A DNA stretch of 16,040 nt from Chloroflexota bacterium (GCA_009692905.1 SHYI01000012.1:1-16040); one strand, 5' to 3'; shown: positions 1-6,247, counted from the first letter of the stretch. Translations and numbers: made by a program. Notes: generated by a model from the sequence alone, not told the origin.

Positions 1-993
1 TCGTCCGACAACCATTGGATGGCAGCCCGCCAGGCTCACGTCCCCACCGAGCTCGGCGGGGTGTACGGAAACTCTCCGTCCTGGAACCTTGAAGCTATTG
101 TCGCCGATCTCCCCCTGAATACGCGAATGGAGCGTCTTCCAGTGCGCCTCGGCGAACGAGCCGCCGATGATGATGCGGCTCGGATTGAACACATTGACGA
201 ACCCAGCGACCGCCCGGCCGATCGCCAGAAGCGCGTGATCGATCAGCCCTTGGGCGGCGCGATCCCCAGCGGCAGCCCCTTCGGAGACCTCCTTGGCGCT
301 GATCTGCCCCTTCGGATGCGCCGCGAGCCAGGCGGCGAGCCAGGGGCTCGCGCCGCTCGCGGCAGCCTCGCCTCCCGCGCGCGCAAGCGCGGCACCCGAG
401 GCGTGCGCCTCAAGGTGCCCGATGCCGCCGCAGGTGCAGCGTGGTCCGTCGAGCGTGATCGGCGCATGGCCGATCTCGATCCCGGTGTCGTCTGGTCCTG
501 TGTAGAGGCGACCGCCGCTGATCACCGCGCCACCAAGGCCGGTGCTGATCGTGATGTAGAGCAGATCATCGGTGCCGCGCCCTGCGCCGAACGCACGCTC
601 GCCGAGGATCGCTACCTTCGTGTCGTGCTCAAGGAGTGTGGGGAGGTTGAGCGCCGCGCTGATCGGCCCAGCGAGATCCGTGCCCGGAAAGTTGGGGCCG
701 AGGTTGGGAGGCTCAACGGCGATCCCACGCCACGGATCAATCGGACCAGGCGAGCTGATACCGATGCCAACAAGTCGCGCGGTAGCGGCTGCGTCTTCAA
801 TGCGTGCCGCATCTCGTGCCTGCTGCAGCGTGCTGATGCACGCGGCGATAATGGCGGCGGGGCCGCTGCTCACGGGAGTCGCGCTCGCAGCACGACCGAT
901 GCGCGAGCCGTCGGCGCGCACCACCGCTGCACGAATCTGCGTCCCGCCGAGATCGAGGGCGAGGACGGTCGCATCAGCGGACGGGGCGGTCAT
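1..993 (-). CDS. ROK-family sugar kinase (glucokinase-like), 3' end cut by window edge
   Basis: The leftward frame is open from ATG at 993 to base 1, giving 331 residues without a stop. ROK kinases are usually 300-330 residues, so only a short tail is missing. The N-terminal phosphate-binding loop reads LALDLGGTQIRAAVV (DLGGT at 14-18). The likely catalytic Asp lies in LEHDTKVAILGE, followed by the glycine-rich ITISTGLGGAVISGG. The ROK zinc motif is present as CTCGGIGHLEAHASG, but the third Cys of the usual CxCGxxGC is His. Family knowledge: ATP-dependent phosphorylation of glucose or a related hexose in the cytoplasm; the regulator branch of ROK is unlikely because no N-terminal helix-turn-helix is present. 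The start has a strong ribosome site (GGAGG, 5 bases before ATG). An inverted repeat and two DnaA-box-like sites lie upstream. Sugar specificity cannot be read from the sequence. Confidence 0.88.
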   Translation of the reverse strand, partial: MTAPSADATVLALDLGGTQIRAAVVRADGSRIGRAASATPVSSGPAAIIAACISTLQQARDAARIEDAAATARLVGIGISSPGPIDPWRGIAVEPPNLGPNFPGTDLAGPISAALNLPTLLEHDTKVAILGERAFGAGRGTDDLLYITISTGLGGAVISGGRLYTGPDDTGIEIGHAPITLDGPRCTCGGIGHLEAHASGAALARAGGEAAASGASPWLAAWLAAHPKGQISAKEVSEGAAAGDRAAQGLIDHALLAIGRAVAGFVNVFNPSRIIIGGSFAEAHWKTLHSRIQGEIGDNSFKVPGRRVSVHPAELGGDVSLAGCHPMVVGR

Positions 994-1004
994 TAATCCT
1001 CCGT

Positions 1005-1017
1005 GCTCATCATGAGC
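1005..1017. repeat. Inverted repeat GCTCAT-C-ATGAGC before the ROK kinase
   Basis: Perfect 6-bp arms around one base lie just upstream of the GGAGG ribosome site of the kinase gene. This could be an operator or a small leader hairpin. No regulator for it is visible in the window. Confidence 0.3.
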
Positions 1018-1021
1018 TCAC

Positions 1022-1060
1022 TGTGGATAACTTCGTGCGCGGTGTGGCGAGTTATTCACA
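1022..1060. promoter_or_regulatory. Two inverted DnaA-box-like sites
   Basis: TGTGGATAA at 1022-1030 is the exact complement of the DnaA box TTATCCACA. TTATTCACA at 1052-1060 also fits the relaxed consensus TTWTNCACA. Together they form an inverted repeat with 11-base arms (1022-1032 and 1050-1060, one mismatch) around 17 bases. They lie between the kinase start and the terminator of the DUF5679 gene. They could bind DnaA, or be the operator of another dimeric regulator. No origin-type AT-rich region or dnaA/dnaN gene is in view. Confidence 0.45.
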
Positions 1061-1076
1061 ACTCGCGAGAAGCGGC

Positions 1077-1110
1077 GCGGCCCCCGACTGGTCTCCCAGT
1101 CGAGGGCCGC
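1077..1110. terminator. Strong GC hairpin, terminator-like, downstream of the DUF5679 gene
   Basis: Arms 1077-1091 and 1096-1110 pair over 15 bases with one mismatch and leave a 4-base loop. On the leftward strand the gene at 1154-1294 ends 44 bases earlier, so this is probably its terminator. There is no long T run, only a mixed CTTCTC stretch, so termination is inferred from the hairpin strength and position. Confidence 0.6.
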
Positions 1111-1153
1111 TTGGCCGCTATGCAATCGCCGTGCGGCGATCGCGCGTTGTTAA

Positions 1154-1294
1154 TCAGCCACCGATCCTGAAGACCTTGGTGCCGCACACTGGGCACTTGC
1201 CCTCGAGTGCTGGCTTGCCGTTCTTCATCGTGACCTTCTTCGTGTCAACAGCTTCGCGCTTTGCCTTGCACTTCACGCAATAAACTTCGGCCAT
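1154..1294 (-). CDS. Small zinc-ribbon protein, DUF5679 family
   Basis: This 46-residue protein starts MAEVYCVKCKAKREA and ends GKCPVCGTKVFRIGG. Two CxxC knuckles (C6/C9 and C34/C37) are separated by a basic linker, so it should bind one zinc ion as a ribbon. The pattern YCVKCKxKRE...GxCPVCGTKxFRIG matches what I recall of the DUF5679 family of tiny proteins, whose function is unknown. A clear ribosome site (GGAGG, 8 bases before ATG) supports the start, and a GC hairpin follows the stop. The gene is shorter than many gene finders keep. A hairpin (GGAGC-GTGA-GCTCC, 1315-1328) lies in its leader and a LacI-type palindrome lies further upstream. It may stand alone or be read through from the lamin-tail gene 138 bases upstream. 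Confidence 0.85.
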   Translation of the reverse strand: MAEVYCVKCKAKREAVDTKKVTMKNGKPALEGKCPVCGTKVFRIGG

Positions 1295-1369
1295 CGTGTG
1301 TACCTCCACAAACCGGAGCGTGAGCTCCGATCTACCTTGACCTTGACCCCAAAACGGGGCACGTGCCTC

Positions 1370-1387
1370 CTTGGTAGCGTTACCAAG
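1370..1387. promoter_or_regulatory. LacI/GalR-type operator-like palindrome
   Basis: The 16-base core TTGGTAGCGTTACCAA (1371-1386) is symmetric at seven of eight pairs with a central CG, and a further C/G pair extends it to 18 bases. Central-CG palindromes of this form are typical of LacI/GalR-family operators. It lies 76 bases upstream of the DUF5679 start and 46 bases after the lamin-tail stop. It could alternatively be a terminator stem for the lamin-tail gene, but no T run follows. Confidence 0.35.
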
Positions 1388-1432
1388 CGCTGATCGGCAG
1401 GGGGGCCAAGCGGCCTCCGCGCACGATCACCG

Positions 1433-2983
1433 TCATTGAGGATACGCAGCACGCCCCGCACGGTCAACCCTCCCCCCTGCACGAGTCGCCCCTGGCACAG
1501 CCTGTGGCTCCTCGCACAACGGGAGCACGACCAACCCGACCCCATCGAGGCCCGTCAACTCGAGGCTGCCGCCACGTACGTCGAGGGTCTGGGAGACCTG
1601 TGGCGCCCACCACGACTGGGATCCATCTGGGGTGGCAATAGAGGGGGTTCCGACCTGTAGTCGGGGCACGGGTGCGGTCCCTTCAAGGGGTGGCGGACCC
1701 CCTGTCACGCTCGCTGGCTCCCCGATAGGAGTGGAGCGGGGGCTCGCGGCCACGGCGAGCGCCCAGAGGCGGTAGCCGCCCCCAGCCACACCCGCCCGCT
1801 GGTGCAGCACCCCGCGCACCGTGACGGCACGCTTGGCGGCGAGGAGCCCTTGGGGGATCTCGTCGAGAACCCCGGCGGCCACCCCAACGAGGAGCTCCCC
1901 TCCCCCTGGGAGGCGCAGGGTCAGACTGCGCGACCCCCCCGCGAGATCCTTCGGTGCCCCACTCAGGACGCCCTGCACCTCAATCGCGCGCGCCTCCCAC
2001 GGCTCCCAGGCCCACGCCCCTGGGGTAGGTGGCTCGACTGCGAACGCGGCTCGTGGCTCCGCCCACCCATCAACCTGCGCCGAGGTTGTGGCGGCAAGGG
2101 TGAGCGCCTGCCGCCGCAGGATCACCGTTCCAGTGATCGCTACGACGTCACCGCGCGCAAGATCGATATCCCCGCTCTGGGCGAACACGAACACCGCGAC
2201 GCCGGTCGCTTCGTCCTCTACGCAGAAGAGTCGCGCCTCAGCCAGCTCCCCCGGTGCCGCTGAGACCGTACCGCGCAGCGTGACCACACTGTTAAGCGGC
2301 GTGGCGCGCATCTCTGCTGGCGTGAGCGCCCCTGGTGCCTCGGTTGGCGTTGGGCTCGCCGTTGGGCTTGGCGGCGGCGTTACAGGCACCTCAGGCGTGA
2401 GGCTGGGCGGCGCGAGTGGCACAAGGGCAAAGTCGGCACTGTTGCTCTGCGTATTGATCAGCCCCACATCCACACTGCGTCGTCGTTCGATCATCGTCGT
2501 TGATGACGCCGCCGGCGCTGGTGTACCGAGACCTCCAGAGCTCGACGTCGCACTCCCCCACGCAACGGCGTCAGCGATCAGCGTGGGAGTGGCGCGCACA
2601 CGAAGGCGCACGGCACCACCGGTTGCGGCGATCCCCTCACTCCACGTCGCGAATGCGCTCAGCGCAAAGGCTCCGAGACTATTGGCGACCAGTAGCCGTG
2701 CGCCAGCGGCGAGCGGTGCAGCACCTTCAAGGCTGATCAAGCGCCGCGTGGTGACCCCGCTCGCCGTGGTGTAGACCAACTCGTAGTCGGCAATGTTCGT
2801 GCCACCCGCGCCCACTGCCTCGATCACCACGTACTCGTCGGAGGCGGAGCTGCCGCCCGTCGCAATGCTGCTGATCAAGAGTGCATCTGAGCTGGCCGCG
2901 CGTGTGAGCGGCGGTGGAAGGAGGGTGAGCGCCAGGATCGTGATCCCGAGCACTCCAGCGCGAAGGTGGCTGACTCTCGCCAT
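1433..2983 (-). CDS. Secreted lamin-tail (LTD) plus OB-fold protein
   Basis: The protein has 516 residues from ATG 2983. I prefer this start over ATG 2995 because GGAG lies 6 bases before it. Residues about 1-30 form a signal peptide (basic start, LGITILALTLLPPP, then TRAASS). About 33-185 resemble a lamin-tail domain: DEYVVIEAVGAGG, the PLAAGARLLVA strand and a VAWGSA-type closing segment. A proline/threonine-rich linker (TPPPSPTASPTPTEAPG) leads to an OB-fold-like region beginning VVTLRGTVSAAPGEL; a second similar strand reads AVTVRGVLHQRAG. LTD/OB combinations occur in bacterial secreted or surface proteins, often beside nucleases. No catalytic site or C-terminal membrane anchor is visible. 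The last 50 residues look low in family signal, and a run of six C at 1472-1477 could hide a frameshift. Function is unknown. Confidence 0.72.
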   Translation of the reverse strand: MARVSHLRAGVLGITILALTLLPPPLTRAASSDALLISSIATGGSSASDEYVVIEAVGAGGTNIADYELVYTTASGVTTRRLISLEGAAPLAAGARLLVANSLGAFALSAFATWSEGIAATGGAVRLRVRATPTLIADAVAWGSATSSSGGLGTPAPAASSTTMIERRRSVDVGLINTQSNSADFALVPLAPPSLTPEVPVTPPPSPTASPTPTEAPGALTPAEMRATPLNSVVTLRGTVSAAPGELAEARLFCVEDEATGVAVFVFAQSGDIDLARGDVVAITGTVILRRQALTLAATTSAQVDGWAEPRAAFAVEPPTPGAWAWEPWEARAIEVQGVLSGAPKDLAGGSRSLTLRLPGGGELLVGVAAGVLDEIPQGLLAAKRAVTVRGVLHQRAGVAGGGYRLWALAVAASPRSTPIGEPASVTGGPPPLEGTAPVPRLQVGTPSIATPDGSQSWWAPQVSQTLDVRGGSLELTGLDGVGLVVLPLCEEPQAVPGATRAGGRVDRAGRAAYPQ

Positions 2984-3054
2984 ATGAATCTCCATCGCGG
3001 GGTTGGGCGGGGGCGAGTGGCGCAGCCTCGCACGCGCTGCGTACCGCGCGCGTC

Positions 3055-3060
3055 TAAGAT
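3055..3060 (+). promoter_or_regulatory. -10 element TAAGAT for leaderless gene at 3067
   Basis: TAAGAT ends 6 bases before the ATG at 3067, so transcription would begin at or next to the start codon. No Shine-Dalgarno sequence is present and no clear -35 is seen. The same spacing recurs at three other genes in the window. Confidence 0.6.
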
Positions 3061-3066
3061 GTGGGC

Positions 3067-3777
3067 ATGAGTAATGCAGATCACGCCAACGACCGAGCAG
3101 AGGCGCGTCGCCGCAACCGCTTGGCCGCCAGGGAGCGCGCTGAGGCAGAGGCTCTCGGCATCACGCCGGAGGCCCCAGCCGCTACGACAGCGAGTACCGC
3201 AACGCCAGAAGCCACGGGTGGGCTCGGGTTCCGCGTAGCACTCCGCTCATCGGCCGGTCGCGCACCGATTCGCGCAGATCTCGCCTACCTGCCAACGCTG
3301 ATCCGCACCCGCGCCTTTGTGTTGCCGCTCGCGCTGGTCGTCGTTACCACCGTTATTGCTCTGCTGCCAGGAGTGCTCACCTCAAACATTGCTCAGCTTG
3401 CAGTGCAATCAATCCTGCTGCCGCCGGCCTTTGTTGTCGCCTTCCTTGGCGGCATGCTGACGCGACGCGGTGCATGGCTGATCGGTGGACTCTTCGGCAT
3501 CATCACCTACGCAGCGTCAGCAATTGTGGGCACCTCTGGAGCCATGGCGGCGTTCACTGAGGGAAACCCTGTGAAGGGTTTGCTTGATGGCATCACAGCC
3601 AATATTGGAAACCCTGGCGCAATGCTGGGCGACATCTACGGCGTCGCTGCGGCCGGCATCTTGGCCGGTGCATTCGCCGGTTGGTATGGGCGCTTCTTGC
3701 GCGCGATGAGTCCGAACCAGCCAACAGAGCGCGATCGTCGCCGCATGGAAGCGGAGCGACGTAAGGGAAAGCGCTAG
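3067..3777 (+). CDS. Four-helix membrane protein of unknown function
   Basis: The product has 236 residues from ATG 3067; GTG 3061 is an in-frame alternative, but ATG fits the leaderless promoter. The N-terminus is highly charged and probably helical or coiled (DRAEARRRNRLAARERAEAEALG split by Ala), followed by an Ala/Thr-rich linker. Four hydrophobic spans follow: about 83-104 (LPLALVVVTTVIALLPG), 110-135 (ILLPPAFVVAFLGGML), 137-160 (WLIGGLFGIITYAASA) and 192-215 (AAAGILAGAFAGWYG). The C-terminus is strongly basic (ERDRRRMEAERRKGKR), so both ends are probably cytoplasmic. I do not recognise the family. Its TAG stop (3775-3777) overlaps the stop of the convergent 37-residue gene. Confidence 0.75.
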   Translation: MSNADHANDRAEARRRNRLAARERAEAEALGITPEAPAATTASTATPEATGGLGFRVALRSSAGRAPIRADLAYLPTLIRTRAFVLPLALVVVTTVIALLPGVLTSNIAQLAVQSILLPPAFVVAFLGGMLTRRGAWLIGGLFGIITYAASAIVGTSGAMAAFTEGNPVKGLLDGITANIGNPGAMLGDIYGVAAAGILAGAFAGWYGRFLRAMSPNQPTERDRRRMEAERRKGKR

Positions 3778-3887
3778 GCGCTCGCCCCCGCAACCTGCGC
3801 GGCGATCAGCGCAAAGGTCAGCGCAAAGAGTCCCAACACCAGCAGGATCGGTAGGACGATTTCGCGACGCTTCAACTTCGGTGCCAT
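3774..3887 (-). CDS. 37-residue single-span membrane protein, second gene of the LexA-box operon
   Basis: The protein begins MAPKLKRREIVLPILLVLG and continues with a second hydrophobic half, LFALTFALIAAQVAGASA. A basic cytoplasmic N-terminus (KLKRR) precedes one membrane helix of about 25 residues. The ribosome site is excellent (AAGGAGGAGTG directly before ATG). It starts 18 bases after the lipoprotein stop on the same strand, so the two are almost certainly one operon. Its stop TAG (3776-3774) overlaps the stop of the convergent gene. No family is recognised. Size and topology recall LexA-controlled small membrane cell-division inhibitors such as Caulobacter SidA. That link is inference from context, not from sequence similarity. 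Confidence 0.72.
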   Translation of the reverse strand: MAPKLKRREIVLPILLVLGLFALTFALIAAQVAGASA

Positions 3888-3905
3888 CACTCCTCCTTCA
3901 ACGCG

Positions 3906-4370
3906 CTACGGCTTTGGACAACCCTCACCAAGATAAACGACGAGCGAGGTACGCGTGCCGAGCGGCTCAACCAGAATGGTGAGAACGCACGCCCCCTGAT
4001 CTCGAGTCGCGTTGATGCGCCGTGCGGTTGCGGTGCCGGTCGGCTCCTGCACATCCCATGCGAGTCGACGCAGCTCGTCAATCGCTGCAGCGGTCGCTTC
4101 ACTCACCCCCATCTGGCTCCAGATCGCGCCGCTCGACTGCACGTCGAGGCGCACGAGTGAGTGGCCACTCGCAAGCAGGGGGAAGTCCGCGGGGAGTGCC
4201 CCCCAGACGCGCCCGTATTCCGTTGAGATCACGGTGGTGGCTCCCTGGCTGGGGGTGGGGGTGGCCTCGCTCGAACCGAAGCAGCCGGCCAAGAGCAGCG
4301 GGAGGGCGAAGAGGAGCGCTGCGCAGTGTGGAGAGGGGTGAGTTAGGCGAGGGCCGAGATGGGGCAACAC
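3906..4370 (-). CDS. Predicted lipoprotein, first gene of the LexA-box operon
   Basis: The frame runs from ATG 4403 to a stop at 3906, but that ATG overlaps the -10 hexamer of a strong promoter and would not be transcribed. I therefore choose GTG 4370, giving 154 residues; the start is uncertain. A hydrophobic stretch CAALLFALPLLLAGC ends in a lipobox (LLAGC), so the mature protein should be lipid-anchored outside the membrane, followed by a Ser/Thr/Pro tether (SSEATPTPSQG). The mature domain of about 120 residues has no motif I recognise. It contains three Cys in total, one in a near C-terminal GEGCPKP and one in GACVLTILV that might pair. The promoter carries a LexA-type operator, and the 37-residue membrane protein follows after 18 bases. 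Confidence 0.72.
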   Translation of the reverse strand: MLPHLGPRLTHPSPHCAALLFALPLLLAGCFGSSEATPTPSQGATTVISTEYGRVWGALPADFPLLASGHSLVRLDVQSSGAIWSQMGVSEATAAAIDELRRLAWDVQEPTGTATARRINATRDQGACVLTILVEPLGTRTSLVVYLGEGCPKP

Positions 4371-4401
4371 CTCGTGAGGATACTGCCCTCGCCTACGCCT
4401 C

Positions 4402-4430
4402 ATAATAGAACAGACGTTCTACTTACGCAA
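4402..4430 (-). promoter_or_regulatory. Sigma70-type promoter with a LexA/SOS-box-like operator in its spacer
   Basis: On the leftward strand TTGCGT (4430-4425) and TATTAT (4407-4402) are 17 bases apart, close to consensus. The palindrome TAGAACagacGTTCTA (4406-4421) fills most of the spacer. Its core GAAC-N4-GTTC (4408-4419) is that of the LexA box known from Gram-positive and related bacteria. Such placement would block RNA polymerase. It drives the lipoprotein and 37-residue membrane protein genes. Confidence 0.65.
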
Positions 4431-4435
4431 GGGGG

Positions 4436-5347
4436 CTAGGCCGGGAGGGTGGCGAGCACTAGCCCAGCGGCCAGGGCGCCGAGGCCAAGCACCTGGGGGC
4501 GACGCAACCGCTCGCGATAGCCGAAGAGGCCACCGAGCACGACGATGATTGGGCCGAGCGAGCTGAGTAGGGAGACCGCCCAGGTTGGCCCCTGCTCGAG
4601 CGCCGCGGCAAAGATGAAGAAGGCGATGGTGTCGCCCAGCCCGACAAGGGTGGCAAGTGCAAATCCGATCCGATCGAGGCGCTGCCCCTCGCCGAGCAGA
4701 TCGTGGCGCCCCCACTTCGGCAGGCGTGCGCGGTACTTGTAGAGAGCGAAGAAGATCAGCCAGACCGTGACGAGGTTGCCGATGCGCGAGAGAGCGATAG
4801 CGGTGCTCCAGCCGTACGCCTTGATTGGAATCGTCAGCAGCACGGTGATGATCGCGAAGAAGAGGAGGCCAACCAGCGCAAAGGCCACACCTGGGCTCGC
4901 CAGCGTGGCGCGTCGACTGCGCCCGGTGCCGGTGGTCTGCAGTCCGAGCAGGCTGATGCCGATCCCGACCGCGATGACCCCAGCAATGTGGGGCGGGGTC
5001 AGACGCTCGTTCAGGAAGATCACTGCAAGGAACGCGGCGAGTGCGCCGTACGCTGAGATGGTCGGAGAGACCACGCTGAGTGGCCCGAGGCGGAATGCGG
5101 TGAAGACGCCGATGTAGGCAATGCCTGCGGCAACTCCCAGGAGCAGCGTGGCGCCGACAATTGTCGTGTCGTAGTTGGTCGTAAGCGCGCCGCGCGCGAT
5201 CGCCACCGCGCCGGCTAGAACGAGCGAGGTCGAAACGGCGATCACCACCACGCGAAGCGAGCCGATGCGCCGACCAGCAACGCTGGTGACGAGGTCGGTA
5301 AAGCCCCACATGGCGGCGGAGATCAGGGCAAGAAGGAGTGGGTTCAC
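4436..5347 (-). CDS. EamA/DMT-family inner-membrane transporter
   Basis: The protein has 303 residues with about ten hydrophobic spans, the usual size and topology of drug/metabolite transporters (two EamA repeats). Typical features include the opening LLALISAAMWGFTDLV, with the Trp-Gly of the first helix, the end-of-repeat GALAAFLAVIFLNERLTPPHIAGVIAVG, and the second-repeat equivalent GPIIVVLGGLFGYRERLRRPQVLGLGALAAGLVL. Both carry the family's E(R)L...Q/H..G pattern. Members export metabolites, amino acids or drugs; the substrate cannot be told here. The start is GTG 5347, preceded at exactly 6 bases by TAACAT, so the mRNA is probably leaderless. The gene diverges from tRNA-Ala(CGC) and ends 5 bases before the -35 of the LexA-box promoter. 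Confidence 0.9.
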   Translation of the reverse strand: MNPLLLALISAAMWGFTDLVTSVAGRRIGSLRVVVIAVSTSLVLAGAVAIARGALTTNYDTTIVGATLLLGVAAGIAYIGVFTAFRLGPLSVVSPTISAYGALAAFLAVIFLNERLTPPHIAGVIAVGIGISLLGLQTTGTGRSRRATLASPGVAFALVGLLFFAIITVLLTIPIKAYGWSTAIALSRIGNLVTVWLIFFALYKYRARLPKWGRHDLLGEGQRLDRIGFALATLVGLGDTIAFFIFAAALEQGPTWAVSLLSSLGPIIVVLGGLFGYRERLRRPQVLGLGALAAGLVLATLPA

Positions 5348-5353
5348 GCCTAG

Positions 5354-5359
5354 ATGTTA
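5354..5359 (-). promoter_or_regulatory. -10 element TAACAT for the leaderless EamA gene
   Basis: On the leftward strand TAACAT is followed by CTAGGC and then the GTG start at 5347. The 6-base gap matches the genes at 3067, 12006 and 15338. There is no Shine-Dalgarno sequence. Confidence 0.55.
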
Positions 5360-5372
5360 GCCGTCGCCGTGG

Positions 5373-5378
5373 TATTCT
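5373..5378 (+). promoter_or_regulatory. -10 element TATTCT for tRNA-Ala(CGC)
   Basis: TATTCT ends 11 bases before the first tRNA base, leaving a 5' leader of only about 4 bases. A weak CTAGAT (5350-5355) is at -35 spacing and overlaps the divergent EamA promoter. Confidence 0.5.
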
Positions 5379-5389
5379 GCCGCTCCGCT

Positions 5390-5465
5390 GGGGCTGTAGC
5401 TCAATTGGTAGAGCGCGACATTCGCATTGTCGAGGTAAGGGGTTCGAATCCCCTCAGCTCCACCA
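5390..5465 (+). tRNA. tRNA-Ala (anticodon CGC)
   Basis: The 76 bases fold as a full cloverleaf: acceptor GGGGCTG with CAGCTCC, D arm GCTC/GAGC, anticodon stem CGACA/TGTCG around loop TTCGCAT (anticodon CGC), variable loop AGGTA, and T arm AGGGG/CCCCT with TTCGAAT. The encoded CCA is at 5463-5465. The acceptor has one G-T wobble at pair 3. It reads GCG codons. CCCCTTTT follows directly and may aid termination. Confidence 0.95.
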
Positions 5466-5485
5466 GCCCCTTTTACATCGCCGGT

Positions 5486-5501
5486 GGTTCGCTAGCGAAC
5501 C
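5486..5501. repeat. Perfect 16-base palindrome at the peptidase stop codon
   Basis: GGTTCGCTAGCGAACC is fully self-complementary and contains the TAG stop of the leftward peptidase gene (5492-5494). It lies between that gene and the convergent tRNA, so it may be a bidirectional stem for 3'-end formation. No T run follows on the leftward strand. A protein-binding site is also possible. Confidence 0.4.
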
Positions 5502-6193
5502 GCGCTCAAGGCCGGGGCGAGCCGCTGCAGTTGGCGCATACGCGCCGCCTCATCAGGAAGGTGCCGCTCCACCACCGCCCGAAATCGTGCGCCGTGACCA
5601 TTGGCGCGCAGATGGGCGAGCTCATGAACGACCACCGCTTCGAAGCACGATGGCGGCGCCAGCACGAGACGCCACGAGAGCGAGATGGTGCCGTCGCCCG
5701 ATGCGCTCCCCCAGCGCGTCGACTGGTCACCGATTCGTAGGCGCGTGGGGGTGACCCGCATCTCCACGGCGTAGACGCTGATCATCTGCTCGGCGATTGC
5801 TCGAGCACGGCGGCGCAGCCAGCTCAGGAGTCGGCGGCGCACCACTTCGGGATCGGCAGCAATGATTTCCGGGATCTGAATCTCACCGTTGAGCGCCGTG
5901 ATGCTCCCGCCAGCGCCGACCACGATGTGATGGGGGCGCCCGGCATACGGAATTAGTCCGCCAACTGCCAGACGGCCATCGGTGCCGAGCGCGGTGCGGC
6001 GGGAGGTCACCTCGGCAAGGGAGCGGTCAATCCACTTGAGGCGCGTGGCGATGAACGCCTCAACATCTCGCCGCGCGCGAGCCTCGCTGTATCGCTCTGG
6101 CACCACCGCCTCAAGGCCATGTTCAGGGTCAATGCGCAACGTGAGGCGTCGTGCGCGTGGGCTACGAATCAGGCGATACGGTCGGGCACTCAC
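5492..6193 (-). CDS. YgjP-like (DUF45) M48-type zinc metallopeptidase
   Basis: The protein has 233 residues from GTG 6193. The zinc site HELAHLRANGH spans 190-200: H190 and H194 are ligands, E191 is catalytic, and H200 stands in the position of the family's NH/GH third ligand. It is preceded by TRWGSASGDGTISLSWRLVLAPP, the YgjP/DUF45 signature, in which the usual RWGSC has Ala instead of Cys. The N-terminal half (RSPRARRLTLRIDPEHGLEAVVP) matches the beta-rich start of the family. YgjP-like proteins are cytoplasmic SprT-related peptidases, sometimes found beside restriction systems; their substrates are not firmly known. It diverges from the MFS gene with 54 bases between the starts. No ribosome site is apparent at the GTG. 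Confidence 0.88.
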   Translation of the reverse strand: MSARPYRLIRSPRARRLTLRIDPEHGLEAVVPERYSEARARRDVEAFIATRLKWIDRSLAEVTSRRTALGTDGRLAVGGLIPYAGRPHHIVVGAGGSITALNGEIQIPEIIAADPEVVRRRLLSWLRRRARAIAEQMISVYAVEMRVTPTRLRIGDQSTRWGSASGDGTISLSWRLVLAPPSCFEAVVVHELAHLRANGHGARFRAVVERHLPDEAARMRQLQRLAPALSAVR

Positions 6194-6247
6194 GGTGCAG
6201 AGTTTCGCATGGAGGCGGCATCTCTCGGCGCGTGGGATGCTTTACCG

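Noticed and set aside
19..996. Long rightward frame opposite the ROK kinase (325 codons)
   Set aside because: The composition is Arg/Ala/Asp-rich without family motifs, and the opposite strand encodes an intact ROK kinase over the same bases.
1821..2774. Rightward 317-codon frame opposite the lamin-tail protein
   Set aside because: It is a high-GC antisense shadow with no recognisable motif; the leftward frame has a signal peptide, ribosome site and domains.
4419..5309. Leftward 296-codon frame overlapping the EamA gene in another frame
   Set aside because: It is Arg/His/Cys-rich with no hydrophobic pattern, while the EamA frame has ten spans and a proper start.
6119..6247. N-terminal extension of the MFS transporter
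   Set aside because: It overlaps the divergent peptidase gene and lacks membrane character; ATG 6248 gives a standard MFS start.
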